Positions 14,247-27,430 of a stretch of 64,000 bases of DNA are shown here, in pieces. The position numbers and the translations under genes were made by a program. This stretch comes from Dermatophagoides farinae (Eukaryota; Arthropoda; Arachnida; Sarcoptiformes; Pyroglyphidae): assembly GCF_024713945.1 (NCBI RefSeq), contig NC_134681.1:1674001-1738000 (forward strand), given 5' to 3'. Numbering within the stretch: the stretch's first letter is position 1; the number at the start of each line of letters is the position of its first letter. The notes under the pieces were generated by a model. It was not told where the DNA came from. It ran no database searches and saw only the letters and a program-made list of their open reading frames with translations.

Positions 14247-14939
14247 AGTAGTAAAGCATCAAGAGAAAAACAAATTGAAGTGTAGCGTTTTTTTCATCAA
14301 ATTGGCCTGTCTATCTGTCTGTCGGTCTTTCTGTCTGTCGGTCGGTTAGTCAGTTTTTATGCTGATTTTGTGTTTGTTTAATTTTTAAATCTAAACGAAA
14401 TGAAAAACAACCACCATCACCATACAACCAAAAACGATATGATGATGACAAATCGGTTTTAATCGGTCAAAATTTTAATAATAAAAGTAAAAAAAAGGGA
14501 AGAACAAAAAAAAATTTTTTTCTTCCATCATATATGAATCATCATGATAATAACCCTTAATCATATCAATTTTTTTTTTCGTAAGAAAATGAAAATGAAA
14601 ATGAACAACAATAAACGAAATGGAAAAATTCCCGGTAAAATTCCCAGAATGGCAAAGAAAAAAAAATTTTTTTTCAAATTCAATTATAAAACCAAATCAA
14701 ATTTGTGATTAGATTATAGAATGTTTAAAAATAACATTTTTCCTGACAAATTGCAACACAAACACACACACTAGAAACAATTAACATTTGTGTGTTAATA
14801 TAATTAAAATGTTGACCAATACGAGCACGAATTTTTGTACGTGATCAATAAATATTCTGGACAATTTATTGGCGATATTTTTTATGCATCTCGAATCATA
14901 TTTTGGTTTTACCAAAAATTTTTTTTTTTTTCGTTTTCG
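14247..14939. other. Divergent intergenic region
   Basis: This lies between the minus-strand unknown gene and the plus-strand PLP1 gene, so it should hold both promoters. It contains a degenerate CTGT/CGGT tetramer tract at 14307-14353 and A/T runs. I see no coding sequence. Confidence 0.6.
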
Positions 14940-14947
14940 TATATAAA
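14940..14947 (+). promoter_or_regulatory. TATA box of PLP1
   Basis: TATATAAA followed by GCC, 100 bp before the ATG at 15047. The same element sits at a similar distance upstream of the two paralogous genes (57134-57143 and 62604-62613, minus strand), which makes it much more credible than an isolated AT match. Confidence 0.7.
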
Positions 14948-15046
14948 GCCAATGTATGAGGATCAAATTTTAAAAAAATCATTGATTGATTCTTTGTTTA
15001 TTCTGATAATTGAACAACAACGACGGCCACAACAACAACAATAAAA

Positions 15047-15613
15047 ATGTTTCAAATTTTGAAATTGACATTAATATCCTGTATGGTATTGTTGGCAAAT
15101 GCACAAAATCCAATGAATGGTCTTGCAGATAATTCAGCCAATGGTTTACGTGCACTCCCATTACCATTACCATTACCAGTATCACCACCAGTTCCATTTC
15201 CATTACCATTGCCGTTACCGTTACCAATTCCAAGACCAATTCTATCAACAATTCCATTGCCATTGCCATTACGATTGCCGATTCCAGCACCACAAGTTAT
15301 ACCAGTACCAACACCAATAAGATTACCACTTCCAGCACCTGTTCCAACACCAGTTGCAACACCGATTGATCTTCCACTTCCAGTACCACAATTCATACCG
15401 ACACCAGTACCATTGAGAATTCCGCTTCCATTACCAATACCAGCACCAGTACCTGTTACGATGCCATTACCACTTCGTTTACCATTGCCAATGCCAACAG
15501 GCGTTGCAGCACCAGCAGCAGCAACAAATTTATTGGGTCTCGGTGGTGGTTTAGGTGCAATCAATAATTTTGCTGGTTTAGGTTTATTACGTCATGAACA
15601 ACAGAAAAAATAA
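15047..15613 (+). CDS. PLP1: secreted X-Pro repeat protein (single exon)
   Basis: 188 aa. Residues 1-19 form a signal peptide (MFQILKLTLISCMVLLANA, cleavage before QN). From residue 37 to about 160 nearly every second residue is proline (PLPLP, PVP, PTP), arranged as loose 14-18-residue units that each begin with a hydrophobic-Arg-hydrophobic-Pro motif ([18 protein letters not shown]; one unit has IDLPLP). A Gly/Leu/Ala tail ends in GLGLLRHEQQKK. PLP2 (56043-57048) and PLP3 (61379-62510) share the repeat order and the LR-x-E end motif, so they are paralogues. PLP1 lacks the dibasic Lys-Arg sites and the C-terminal extension of the others and has no intron. Such sequence should form extended polyproline-II rods; a structural, cuticular or silk-like secreted role is inference. 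I know of no named family. The antisense Gly/Asn-rich frame is a shadow of the repeat. Confidence 0.88.
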   Translation: MFQILKLTLISCMVLLANAQNPMNGLADNSANGLRALPLPLPLPVSPPVPFPLPLPLPLPIPRPILSTIPLPLPLRLPIPAPQVIPVPTPIRLPLPAPVPTPVATPIDLPLPVPQFIPTPVPLRIPLPLPIPAPVPVTMPLPLRLPLPMPTGVAAPAAATNLLGLGGGLGAINNFAGLGLLRHEQQKK

Positions 15614-16473
15614 TAATATGAAAACAAACAAAAATCCAATATCCTGAAGAAACGACAACAACAACAACAACATCAAAATCAAAATCAAAAAAAAAAAAAA
15701 AAATGAAATTTGAAATTTAAATAATTTATTATATAGATACACACAGGCAAAAAAAAACTTATTCTTCCTTTTTTTTCCAATTCTCTCACTCTTTTTTTTC
15801 GATTAAAATTCTCGATTCAAAGAAAAAAAAACTTTTTTTTATTATTTAAATTCATCATGACCAGATGAACAAAACTAAATGAATGATTTAAATTTTAACA
15901 GCTTGAATCATGCAAAGAAGAAAAAAACGAAGAAAGAGAGAGAGAAAGAAAATTCTTTCACAATCGATGATGATAAACAAAACAAAACAAAAAAAAAACG
16001 AATGAAAAAAAACATGTGTGTGTGTGTGTGTCTCAATCACACAACGAAAACGAAAACGAAAACAGACTTGACAATGAAATAATCATCGATTTTTTTCTTT
16101 GGCTTTTATTTTCGATCATCATCATCATCATCATCATTTGTTCATTCACAAACATAATAACGATGATGATGATGATGATGATGATAATCCAAAGATTGAA
16201 TGGACAACAACAACAGCAGCAATAATTGTTACTTTATTTTGAAATTTTCTTCATTCTCTCTCTCTCTTTCGTTATGTCCATCTATCTATCTCACTTTCAA
16301 CTCTTTAAAAACAAACTACTGGAGATATATTTTCTTCGTTTGTTTGTTTGTTTGGATAAAAAAGAAAAATTTTGTTGCAATTTGTGTGTGCGTGTGCGTG
16401 TATGTTTCTCATCAAACTAATATAGAGATGAGATAGATTTGTCCATGTCCAATTGATGATCGTTTTTCTTTTC

Positions 16474-16504
<31 letters not shown>

Positions 16505-18188
16505 GGTTGGTTCATTGTCATTATCATCATCATCATCATTTTTTTATTATTTGTAGAAAAAAAAAATATAAATCTGATACTTGACATCTTCGATATGTAA
16601 TAATCTCTAATTTTAATGACCTCAAAAAAAAAGAAAAAGATGATGACGATGATTATGGACCTTTATCATCATCATCATCATCATCATGACGAATGATGTG
16701 AACGAATGAAAAAAAATCGAAATTGGATTGATCCAAATAGGTAAAAAAGAATTTAGTGAATAAAAAAGATGAAAAAGAAGAAAAAGGGGAAATATATTTG
16801 TATGTGAGTTGAACCTTGAAATTTTAATTTTGAATTCTATGAAAACAGACATTTATTGTGTCTGTTTGTTTGTGTGTGTGTGTGTGTTTATGATAATTTG
16901 ATTTGATTGATTTGACGATGATGATGATGATGATGATGGACAATAATTTGATTGATTCATATTGAATTGTGTCACATCATCTTCATCATCATTCAATGGA
17001 ATGGAATGGAATTGAAATGGACGTGGATAATTTTGAATCAATTTTCAAATCCATCTTTTGATTTTTTTTTTCGTTCTGATCAAATGTGATTTGTGTGTTT
17101 ATTTTTTTTTTATATGTTGAGAAATATTTACTGTTTTTTTTTCTTCTTGATTGTTGCTTGTTGCTGATATCGAAATTGATTCTGAATTTCTTTTTCAATA
17201 TTTAAATTGATTGATTGATTGAAAATCAAAAAATTGAACGCGAATCTCTATCCTCACATTGACTGGATATTTATGAGAAAAACAAAAACCAGGGTTAGAA
17301 ATGAAACAAAAAATACAACAGAATACAATCATCTGAATATGGTCTAATTACATTGTAAAATAATTAGATCATCAAAATTTGTCGTCTACTGCAATAATAA
17401 AAAAAAACAAACAAACAAACAATGCAATTCAATGCAGATTAGTGATTTTTTTATTCAAATGAAAACAAAACAAAACGAAAAAATCTTTACTTTGATTACA
17501 CACACACTCTCTCTCTCTCCCTTGATGTTTTTGCATCGTAAAATGATGATGATCCATGAAGGAAAAAAAAACATTGCGCAAAAAATAAACGACGATGACG
17601 ACGACGATGATGATGATATAATAATAATTGGAAGACCAAATAATAATTGTCTCCAAAATGGAATCACCACCATCACCATCACCATGATTATTATATAACA
17701 CGGTTGTTGTTTTTTTTTATATATATATAAATTTGATTTGTTGTTGAATGCGCTTGGATTTTCGTTTTTTTTTTCTCCACAAAATGATTACGCAAAGTAA
17801 ATAAAAAAAAAAAATCTACTGAATAAATGTAAAATACCATGGCATACACACACACACGACAATGTTTTTCTTCTTTTTTTCGCAATTTTTGACAATGTTT
17901 TTTTTTTGCTGATATTTATGGTTTAATTTTCTAACAACAACAACAACAACAACAAAAAATCCATTCAATTCATTCATTGTATTTTTGTGATCATTGTGTG
18001 TGTCATCATCATCATCATCATCGATTGAGCGTAGCAAATATATATATGTGTATGGAAAAAAAATCGATTGGAAAAGATTTTTTATTTTCATGTTTTGTTT
18101 TCGTTTTACAGCGACAAAAATTATGCAATTTAAATATCAAATAAATTCTCCGAATGGATTCTTGAATATTTGTTGATTTGAACTGAAA
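15614..18188. other. Intergenic, repeat-rich
   Basis: No gene is visible. It contains a possible ATTAAA polyadenylation signal for PLP1 at 15802-15807, (CAT)n and (GAT)n blocks near 16110-16190, a 29-base T run (16476-16504) and GT tracts. Frames on both strands are repeat translations. Confidence 0.6.
16476..16504. repeat. 29-base poly-T run
   Basis: An uninterrupted run of T. It has no flanking gene body or target-site duplication, so I do not read it as a retrocopy tail. Confidence 0.9.
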
Positions 18189-18198
18189 TTTATTTATT
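18189..18198 (-). terminator. Candidate polyadenylation signal of SCOC
   Basis: Two overlapping AATAAA hexamers on the minus strand, about 40-50 bp past the stop at 18240. Spacing fits a short 3' UTR. Confidence 0.5.
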
Positions 18199-18239
18199 TG
18201 TTGTTGTAGTTGTTGTTGTTGTTGTTTTTCATTTACATT

Positions 18240-18911
18240 TCAGGTTTTCATTGATAAATTGTTATTGTTATTGTTGTTATTTTTACCACCAGAACGTTGT
18301 TTCGGTGATGTTGATTGAAATACCGATGATGCTGAAACTAAATTTTCAATATATTGTCCTAGAACTTGATTTTCAGATTTTAATTTTAAATTTTCTTCTT
18401 TAACACTTTCAGCACGTAGTGATAAATCTGTGGATGATAATAAATAGAAAGAAAAATTAGACATTAATTAGAAAAAAAAATTAATAATCACTATTACCAT
18501 CCAATGTGTTTTGTAATTCCAATACTTGTTGTATCATACGTTCTTTTTCTTCCATTTCATCTGGATTTAATTCATGATTAATATCCAATGCTATAGAGTG
18601 AAAAGAGAAAAAATTATCAAAAAAAAAATGAATCAAAAGCAAATCCATATCTCACAATTTGGTTGTTGTTGATGATGAATACGTATTGTACCAGATGGTG
18701 ATTCAGGTCTTGCCAGATTTGTTACATCAGAATTTCTTCTTCGTTGTTGTTGTTGAAGTTGTTCCAATTTTTCTTTTCCAGTTATATTGGCTAAATTTAA
18801 TTTCATCATATCCATATCGGTTACCTCAATGGTATCATCACCATCGGCTAATGGAATTTCATCATTGCCAATAATATCATTGTCATTTGTTAATTTATTT
18901 TTGGTTGACAT
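18240..18911 (-). CDS. SCOC: Short coiled-coil protein (SCOC / UNC-69 homologue), three exons
   Basis: SCOC is a small Golgi/endosome-associated coiled-coil adaptor; the worm homologue UNC-69 acts in axon outgrowth and transport, and human SCOC in autophagy. Exons are 18911-18656, 18590-18498 and 18427-18240; both introns (65 and 70 bp) are GT-AG and phase 1, giving 178 aa. The core from about residue 96 is diagnostic: [20 protein letters not shown], then [20 protein letters not shown], then [19 protein letters not shown]. This heptad-rich segment is nearly identical to the animal family. Residues 1-90 are a divergent acidic then Q/R-rich extension with a likely phospho-site region ([18 protein letters not shown]). 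The tail has an N8 run. An in-frame upstream Met at 18941 would add ten residues (MIINERTKKK); I prefer 18911. Nothing looks broken. Confidence 0.95.
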
Positions 18912-20757
18912 TTTTTTTTTCGTTCGTTCGTTGATTATCAATACTGATTAATTGAGAATTATGTTGATTATATTATCAGTCCATTATGCTTTGTTAAATT
19001 AATTAATCGATAATAATGATGGAATGAATTATAGAAAACAAAAAAAAAAAAAAAAAAAAAAACCATTGATGAATAGAACTGTTGTCAGCCACGACAACAA
19101 CAATGACAACTCTGGTTACACTGGGCAAGTGAGTCAAACCCATCAAACCATCACCACAACAACAACAACAACAAACGAAATGGTGTGGAAAAAAAAATTC
19201 GAGCTTTTTTTCTCTCCATTCACCATCACTAGATGGCAACTTTGTCTTTGTTTTCAAAAAAATTTTTTTTTTTTTTTCGTCTCATAACCGATGAAGAGAA
19301 AATCAATCGTGTATATCAATATCAATCAGGAACAAAAGAAAAAACAACTTTTTTTTCCAGCCAATGATTATTATCATCACCTAGATGCGTCAACGTGATC
19401 CATTTATAAACTTGTATTTGATATGACTGATTGAGATTGATGCCTACGTATTTTTTTCGACCGTTTTCTATCGATTTGAATGCGAATAACGTTGATTTGT
19501 GTGTTTGTTTTCCATTTATAGTGTGTATATGCAAAACAGGAAAGACATTTATTTTTGTATTCGGTAGTTATTGTTGTTGTTGTTGTTGCTGTCATTCTTT
19601 TTTTTCTGATTGATTGATTGATTATTGTGAGATATTTAAATATTGGTAATATAATTACAAATAATAATGATTGTTATTATCGGCTAAGCAATATAATCAT
19701 AATCATAATCATAATAATTATATATTGATCATTAAATTGAAAATTGTTATCGAAAAATTTTCAAATTAATCGATTGATTGATTCTCAGTACATAATGTTA
19801 GATTTATGTGTGTCGGTTATATTATTTCATTGATGATTGCCATTGCAAACAATTCTGTTTCCAAAAAATATATATATTTCGGCTTGAAAGATTGAACATT
19901 CGTTGGCCAGATAGTTCTTATCGATGTGTATGATGTGATGCTACAAAAATTGACCATAATGGTCATTGACCTAATTAATTATTATTATTATTATTATTAT
20001 TATTATCATCATCAAAAAAAAATGTCAATAAAGTGAAGAAGGGTGGTGGTTCAAGAAAAAAAATACCGGAAAAAAAATTTTAATTCGAATTTAATGTCAT
20101 GTTTTTTTTCTGGTTTACAACAAGAATTTATGCAGAATGGTCGTGATATTTATTCATATCTGATTTTCGTACCTGTCCGTACAGAGTTTTTTTTTCTGTT
20201 TAACAGATGATGATCGGTATTACCTGTTTGTCATCGAAACACATGAAAATTATAATAAATATATATGTGTGTGTGTGTCAATGTCAAACACCAATGATTG
20301 ATTGATTGATTGATTGATGATGTATGTAAATGCTGAAAATTTTGGATTGTCAAATTTTTTTTTTTAAATTCAGCGAAATTTTTTTGGAAATAAATGTCAA
20401 ATATTCATGTTGTCGTTGTTGTTGTTGTTGTTGTTTTTCACATCCAGTACATTTTTCCATGGTGAAGTTGGAGAAAACAAAATTTTTTTTTTCTCATCAA
20501 TCTATGTGTAGGTGTTTGTCACCCGGGAAATAATGATGGCCATAATGGTACATGTTCAACAACAGCAAACAGATGATTATTATATGGATGATTGATTGGA
20601 TCAAAATCAAAATACAACTGCAGCCATGTAGTTGACAATAATGTTTTTAACCCTTTTTTTTCTTCTTTGATTTCAAATTATATCCGATGGATTATTTTGA
20701 TTATTTTTTTTTCTCTTCATCGCCATTGTAATCGTCATCATTTCATCGGCTCTTTTT

Positions 20758-20788
<31 letters not shown>

Positions 20789-21575
20789 GTTTTTAAATAC
20801 ATAACATTTTTTTGCGTTGTCTGTTTCTATACAACATCATCATCTCTTAGTGCTTTTTTTTCTTTTTGCTGACTCTTTCTCCATCCACACACACACACAC
20901 ACACACACATCCAGTATTTCTTGAAGTGCATATCTATCGGCATATTTCCCCTTTTTTTCATCTACCCATTTACAATACATCCATGGATGATGATTTGGTA
21001 ACTAAAGAGTTAAATTCATATATATGTTGATTTTTTTTTTTGGCTATGATGATGTTTATTGTATACAATTTGATGATTGTAAAATAAAATAATACTGCTC
21101 ATTTGTGATTCAAATCAAACCAAATCCAATCAAATTATCATCATTCGTTTGTTTGTTTGTTTATTTGTTTGTTTGTTCGTATAATCGTTAATCGAAACAT
21201 CCTTTTCCATCATCATCATCATCATCATCATTGATTCGCTTCAAATCGATCATTCATCATCATCAATTATTTTTTTTCATCGTCAATGAATCTAATGATT
21301 CATTTTCATCATGGCCAATTTAAAATTTTAATTTAAATTTTTTTTTTTTAATTCAAGAATGATAAACAATCGTGCATCTCGTGCATCGTTGGTTGAATGC
21401 TGATGATGATGATGTGGTTATATAGCATGTTTATAAATGAAAATTGTCTGTTTTTTTTATATTCGATGAAAAAGGTATGAAATTTTGTTGTTGTTGTTGT
21501 TAAATTTTACACAATTTTATTTTAAAGAAAAAAAAATTTCTGATCCAATGGGTCAAATGTCAATGTGTAAGCATC

Positions 21576-21606
<31 letters not shown>

Positions 21607-24600
21607 CATTTGGAATGTATGTCAAATTTTTTTTCCTTTTCACCTTATTTCCTCACTGCCAATTTTCTCTTACTATAGCAAACCATTCATGACATAAAAT
21701 ATCGCCATGCAAAGTGTTTACATTAAAATATTTATATTTTTTATTACTGGGTTTTTTTTCCTTCTTTCTTCAATGACACATTGAGATTGATTGGATCAAT
21801 CAATCAATCGATCGATTAATCGATGATTATGTTTAGTCTATGTATGTATTGTTACATTGCTCAAAACATTGTCTTGTTCTTGTACACATCAATTGATGGT
21901 TAGAAAAAAAAATTCAAATATATCAATTTGGTCAGTCAATTTTTTTTTTATTCGTTTCATTACACGATATTCTATTTTTCCTAATTTTTTCATCATTGGA
22001 CAATGAAGTTGTTGTTGTTGCTTTTGTTGTTGTTGTTAAACACATCCCATTAGATTAATATGTAACGAAAAAAAAAATAAAATAAAGACGACAATGTTTT
22101 TACAAATCAAATTATTTTGAAACAAATCAAATCAAAATGAGAAATGATTAAATGTTTGTATATGGAATATTCAACAACAACAACATCAACAACAACAAGC
22201 AGAATTTCCTTTTTTTTATTTTATTTCCACTGTATGTGCCATATTAACACATTTATATTTCCATTTTGTTTGTTTGTTTGTCTTGGTTGTCTTGGTAGTG
22301 TTAGTTAATAGTTGATGATGATGATGATGATAAACAACCAGAAACAACGTTATTCTCTCATTCACACAAATGATGATGATAGTTTTGATTTTTTTTTCTA
22401 TTGAATTTCCAGATTGAATTGTGTACCAACAACAAAAAAAAAATCAAGTCCATTATTATTACTACTACATAACTCATCATCAACATCAACAACGATCAAC
22501 CAGAGCAAAAAAAAAACAAACATGAAAATCAAAATCCAAATGTTTTAAATATGTCATGTGATTGATGTTATATGTTGTTTCATGCTTTTTGGTTTTTTTT
22601 TTCTTAATTTGTTTTTTTTTTTCGTTCGTTCGTTTCTCAAGGCTCAATTCGAATGTTTTCGTAAGAAAAAAGCAATATCTTATTGAAAACGATAACAACA
22701 ACAACTGTGAAAACAAAACAAAACAAAACGAGAAAAAAAAACCAAAAGGAAAAAAAAGTTATTCAGAATAAAACAAAATTTTCTTTCTCCATCTCTCTCT
22801 CTCTCTCTCACTTTCTTTTAAATTTGATTCAATTTATAGAATTGTGAATTGTAAATTTCCATTTTTTTGTTGTTGTTGTTGTTCATCTGCAATTCACCAT
22901 CAACCATATTGGACATGGATGGATGTTGGAGAATTTGGGATGATTTCAAAAAATTTCAATGAAAAAAAAAATTCCATGGATCATTCATGGAAATAGTAAT
23001 AATCATAATTCTATTATATATACATGATTCAAAACACCATGTGTGTGTGTGTGTGTGTTTGGTGAATTTTAATAAAATATAATTCTGCTATTATTCTACA
23101 TTCCATGAATTTATTCAATTCAAATACACATATGTATATTGTAATAATTTAATCAATTCAATTAAAGTGGTTTGTAAATTTGTTGGAAATATAAAAGTTG
23201 ATTTCGTTTCGTTTCGTTTTGTTTTGTTCTTTTTTTTCCATCTTTTTTCATCTTACTCAAAAATTTTTTTTTCTATTTTGATTCACGAAAAAAAAAAATT
23301 TTTTCCCCATAATATATTCATGACATACCCTACTGATATATATTTATTTATTCATTGTGTATTAAATAAACACATTATTTTTTCCGGCTTATTGAATATG
23401 AATTTGAATGGAAAACAGAAAAGTTTTCCATTTTTTTTTCTTCGTATGATTGTCATGATGCCTAAACTTTAGGCCCTAAAGCGAAAAAAAATAGAAAGAT
23501 CAGAATAAGAGTTTTTCCCAGGAATTTTTTTTTTTGTTTTGTTTCTGAAAACTTTTTTCTTTCGAGTTGAGAATAAACGAAAATGATGGTGATGACAACG
23601 CCGACGACAATAACACACACACACACAAAAAAAACAGAACAGAACAGAAAAAAATTTTATTATGCACAGGTACTTGTTGTCGTTGGCCAATTTTTTCGTT
23701 TATTTCGTTTTTCGTTGTATGTCTCATAATTCAAAAATCTTTAATTTTCTCTCTTCATCTCTCTAGATTTTACTTGTTTGCTTGATTGATTGGTCGGTTG
23801 GTTGGTTGGTTGTGTGTGTGTGTGTGTGTGTCGATTATCTTGATTGCATGAAGTGCATGCAAAAAAAACGGATTATTATACAAACAGAGGTAATTTGAGA
23901 TTTTTTTTTCTTGTTTTTGTCTACCATTTCAATGTCTACCGTGTTTGTGTAATATTAAAGCTGACATTAGCATGATTAGTTTGTAATCTACGATATTGAA
24001 TGTTGTTGTTGTTTTTGTTTTTCGTTATGAATTTCGACAACAACAAAGAAAAAAAAATACAAATGAAAAACGGTAAACAATTAAAATTATTACAAAAAAA
24101 AAATTATTTATTCATTGACAAATTATTATCATCATGAAATTCTTGGAAACCAGAATCCGGACCGTTTGAATGTAAGAAAGAGAAATATTTTTTTTTTCAT
24201 CCATAATTTGACACATTAACCAGTAGATGACGTTGATGTTGAGCGTTTTTCTTTTGTTTGTCATTGGATGGGCGACAAAAGAAATGTTTGGTTGAAGAAT
24301 GAAATATTTGGTAATATTTGCAATTCAAAACGAAATACCGATTATTAAACAACAACAACAAGACTTACAGATGATGATTGAATGGTGAATGATTATGATG
24401 ATGATGATGTTTTCTTCATCTGTCTATTTGTGTATGAGTGTGTGTCTTATTGCTTTGCTCAGGTAGTGGTTTTTAGTGATGATTGTTGGCGGTGGTGGTG
24501 GTGGTGATTTTCGTTGTCGTCGTCATCGTCGTCGTCGTGATAATAATGGTTTTTTGGTCAACCTGTTTGTTTTTTCTATGCATTTCTTCTTCTTTTTGAT

Positions 24601-24842
24601 TCTGTTTTTTTTTGTTGTTGTTGTTGTTGAATCAATTTTTTTTGATCAATCACAGTAATTGAAATCAGAATTTTCTACGGTTGATAATAATGATGATGAT
24701 TTTTTTCTTGTTTATTTATTTTAGCCTTTTGTAATTCTTTTTTTTCTTTTATTTTCCCACGGTTATAGAATTTTTTTCATTCAATTGTTTGTTGGTTATT
24801 TTTCATTGTGAAATGTGATTTTCATTTCAATCAATCATCATT
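18912..24842. other. Intergenic, repeat-rich
   Basis: No gene is visible. Contents include a 23-base A run (19040-19062), (ATT)n at 19978-20006, (GATT)n near 20295-20320, (TCTC)n near 20757-20782, degenerate (GTTT)n at 21149-21180, and a GGTT-to-GT compound tract at about 23790-23833. The segment just before 24843 should hold the 5' UTR of the next exon. Confidence 0.6.
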
Positions 24843-26362
24843 ATGAATGTGATGAAATTGTCATCATCATCATCGGTAATTGAAACGATGATTGATCATC
24901 ATCAAATGGATACAAAATTATTAGAAATGAAAGAAAAAAATGACAATCCTGTTGATCATCATGATGATGATGTTGATAATTCTGTGAATGAAAATGATGA
25001 CGATAATGATGATGATGAGATCATTGATGAATCAATTGAAATGAATGTTAATAGTGTACATTCATTAGCATTTGTGAATGCCAACACCACCCCCACCACC
25101 ACCTCAACTGTCATTATCAACGAACCATCATCATCATCATCGTCATCTGTTTCCGATCAATTTATAACCACCACAACAATAACAACAGATTCAAATCAAT
25201 TGAATAATTCAACATCAATTTGTAATACAATATTAACACAAACATTATTCAATCCATTAATGACCATTGGTCGTAAAGCAAAAGAAAAATTTTTATATCG
25301 ATTATTTTCAAATTCATCGATAATCAATGGTGATAGTGATGGTGATAATGATAATGATAATAATAATAACATTAATAACGATGGTAATGGTAATCATCAA
25401 TTGATGATGTTACAACAGCTAAATAATAATGCAAATTCATCCATTAAATCTAATAATAAACTTGTTTTATTCAATAATAATAATCATCGTTGGAAAAATA
25501 TTAATAAACAACAGCAACAACAACAACAACAACAGTATCCAACCTGTTTAAATTATCATAGAACATTACAATTGGATTCACCAATACCAAGTGCAAGACC
25601 ACCAACATTTTCACCATTAATTTATTCCATGATGACCAATACCACCACCATGAACGTATCGACTATTACTACTACATCTAGTGATAAAATTATTACTAAT
25701 TTCATTATGAATGATGCCATCATCAACACCACCAACACGATGATGGATGATGAAAAAGTTATTGATAAAATTCAATTAAAACCACATAATTCATCATCAT
25801 CTTCATCATGCTCATCATCGATACAATCGATACATGATGAAAATAGTGATTCTATTAATGATAGTGAACGAATTGATTCGACAACAACAACAACAACAAC
25901 GACAACGACAACAACAACACCAACATCATTTTCAAATAATAGTAATTCTACATTGGCTATTATTGATTTAACAATCAATGATGATGTTGATGTTGATGAT
26001 CCAATAACATTTCAATCATCATCATTAACAACAACAAAAACGACAAAAACACATGAAAAATCTGCTACAAATATCCATAATGATAATGTTATTTGTGTTG
26101 TTGATAGTGGTAAAAATGATGACCATCTGGAACATGATACTATTAATGATGATGATCCATTACAGCGACATCTGGATCGATTGAATCTATTTATCTCATC
26201 ATCATCATCATCATCATCATTGAATTCAAATGTTAACAAAACAATGATAACGGCACATTTTTGTTCATCAATTTATACAATGTCTATTCCATCATCAACG
26301 AAAACGACGACAACGCTCGATGATTCGTTAATACCAAATTCACAACGAATATTCTATGTCAA
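24843..26362 (+). CDS. Long low-complexity first coding exon; downstream gene partner uncertain
   Basis: The frame opens at ATG 24843 and encodes 506 codons plus two bases, ending ...SQRIFYV at an AA|GTAGGT donor at 26363; reading on gives a stop immediately, which supports splicing here. The peptide is rich in S, T, N, D and Q runs (S5-S8, T13, Q9), with few balanced islands: residues about 138-158 (NPLMTIGRKAKEKFLYRLFS), about 234-258 (CLNYHRTLQLDSPIPSARPP), about 440-455 (PLQRHLDRLNLF) and the last 15 residues. I recognise no domain. The exon ends in phase 2, the phase needed by the first conserved FRMPD4-like exon at 48211, and I see no other coding exon between 26.4 and 38.2 kb. It may therefore be an alternative 5' exon of that gene, or the start of a different gene whose next exon I cannot see. 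Confidence 0.65.
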
Positions 26363-27326
26363 GTAGGTGGCTATTTTTATCATTTTTTTTTTTGGATTCC
26401 GGTTCAGAATTCCGTTGATGTGATATGAAATGATGATAATAATAATAATAATTTCCGATTGTAATTTCTGCGAATATATACGTTATTATGATTTCCGGTG
26501 TAATTTTATTATTTATTTCTTTTTCGATTCAAAATGAATATCATCATCATTGATTTATGATTGATTGTCCATCAAATCCAAATGTTTTATTGTTTTGTCC
26601 GGCTTTTTGTTGTTGCTGTTGTTGTTATATTTTTTCCCAAGATAATAAAGTTTCATCATTATGAATCCTATGTGAATAAATTTTTTGGTTGGGTTGGTTG
26701 GTGTTTCTTGCTATTACTTTGATAAATTACTGATAACTCGAACAAACACACACAAAAAAAACAAGGATTATCTGTGTGTGTGTGTGTATGGTGCGCACAA
26801 ATAATCGTATACATTGAGCTGAATTTTTGTTTTAGTCGCTAGAAATCCGTTGGCTAAATCACGGAGCAAAAAAAAAAGCGAGAAGAAAAAAATACCGACA
26901 AAGCATGTTTTTTTTTTTTTTTTGGTTGTCTGCAAAATTATACCGGATTCGAATCTGATTCATATCACTTTCTGTTGTCGTTGTTGTTGTTGTTGTTGTT
27001 GTTTTTGATCTATTTTTATACCTAGAAAAAAAAGAAACGATATTCTGGTTCATATGGTACGGTATGGTCGAACGGACGGATGGTAAGATCCGGTCGGTTA
27101 TTATCATCATCAAATATTCTTGGAACTATTATATTTCTTTTTTTTCTAGAATTTGCAGACGACATACTATTGTTATTGTTTCTATTCTATATCTTTATCA
27201 TCATCATCATCATTTTCGAGAACCAAACAAAAAAAAAAAAAATATACCAGAATTTTGTGAAAAGTGGAAAACTAGAAATGATAAAAAAAAATATTCTTGT
27301 TTGCACAGACTCACATTGTTTCATTC

Positions 27327-27430
<104 letters not shown>

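Noticed and set aside
15052-15564. 170-residue Gly/Asn-rich frame antisense to PLP1
   Set aside because: It is the complement of the CCA-rich repeat. The sense strand has the signal peptide, TATA box and paralogues.
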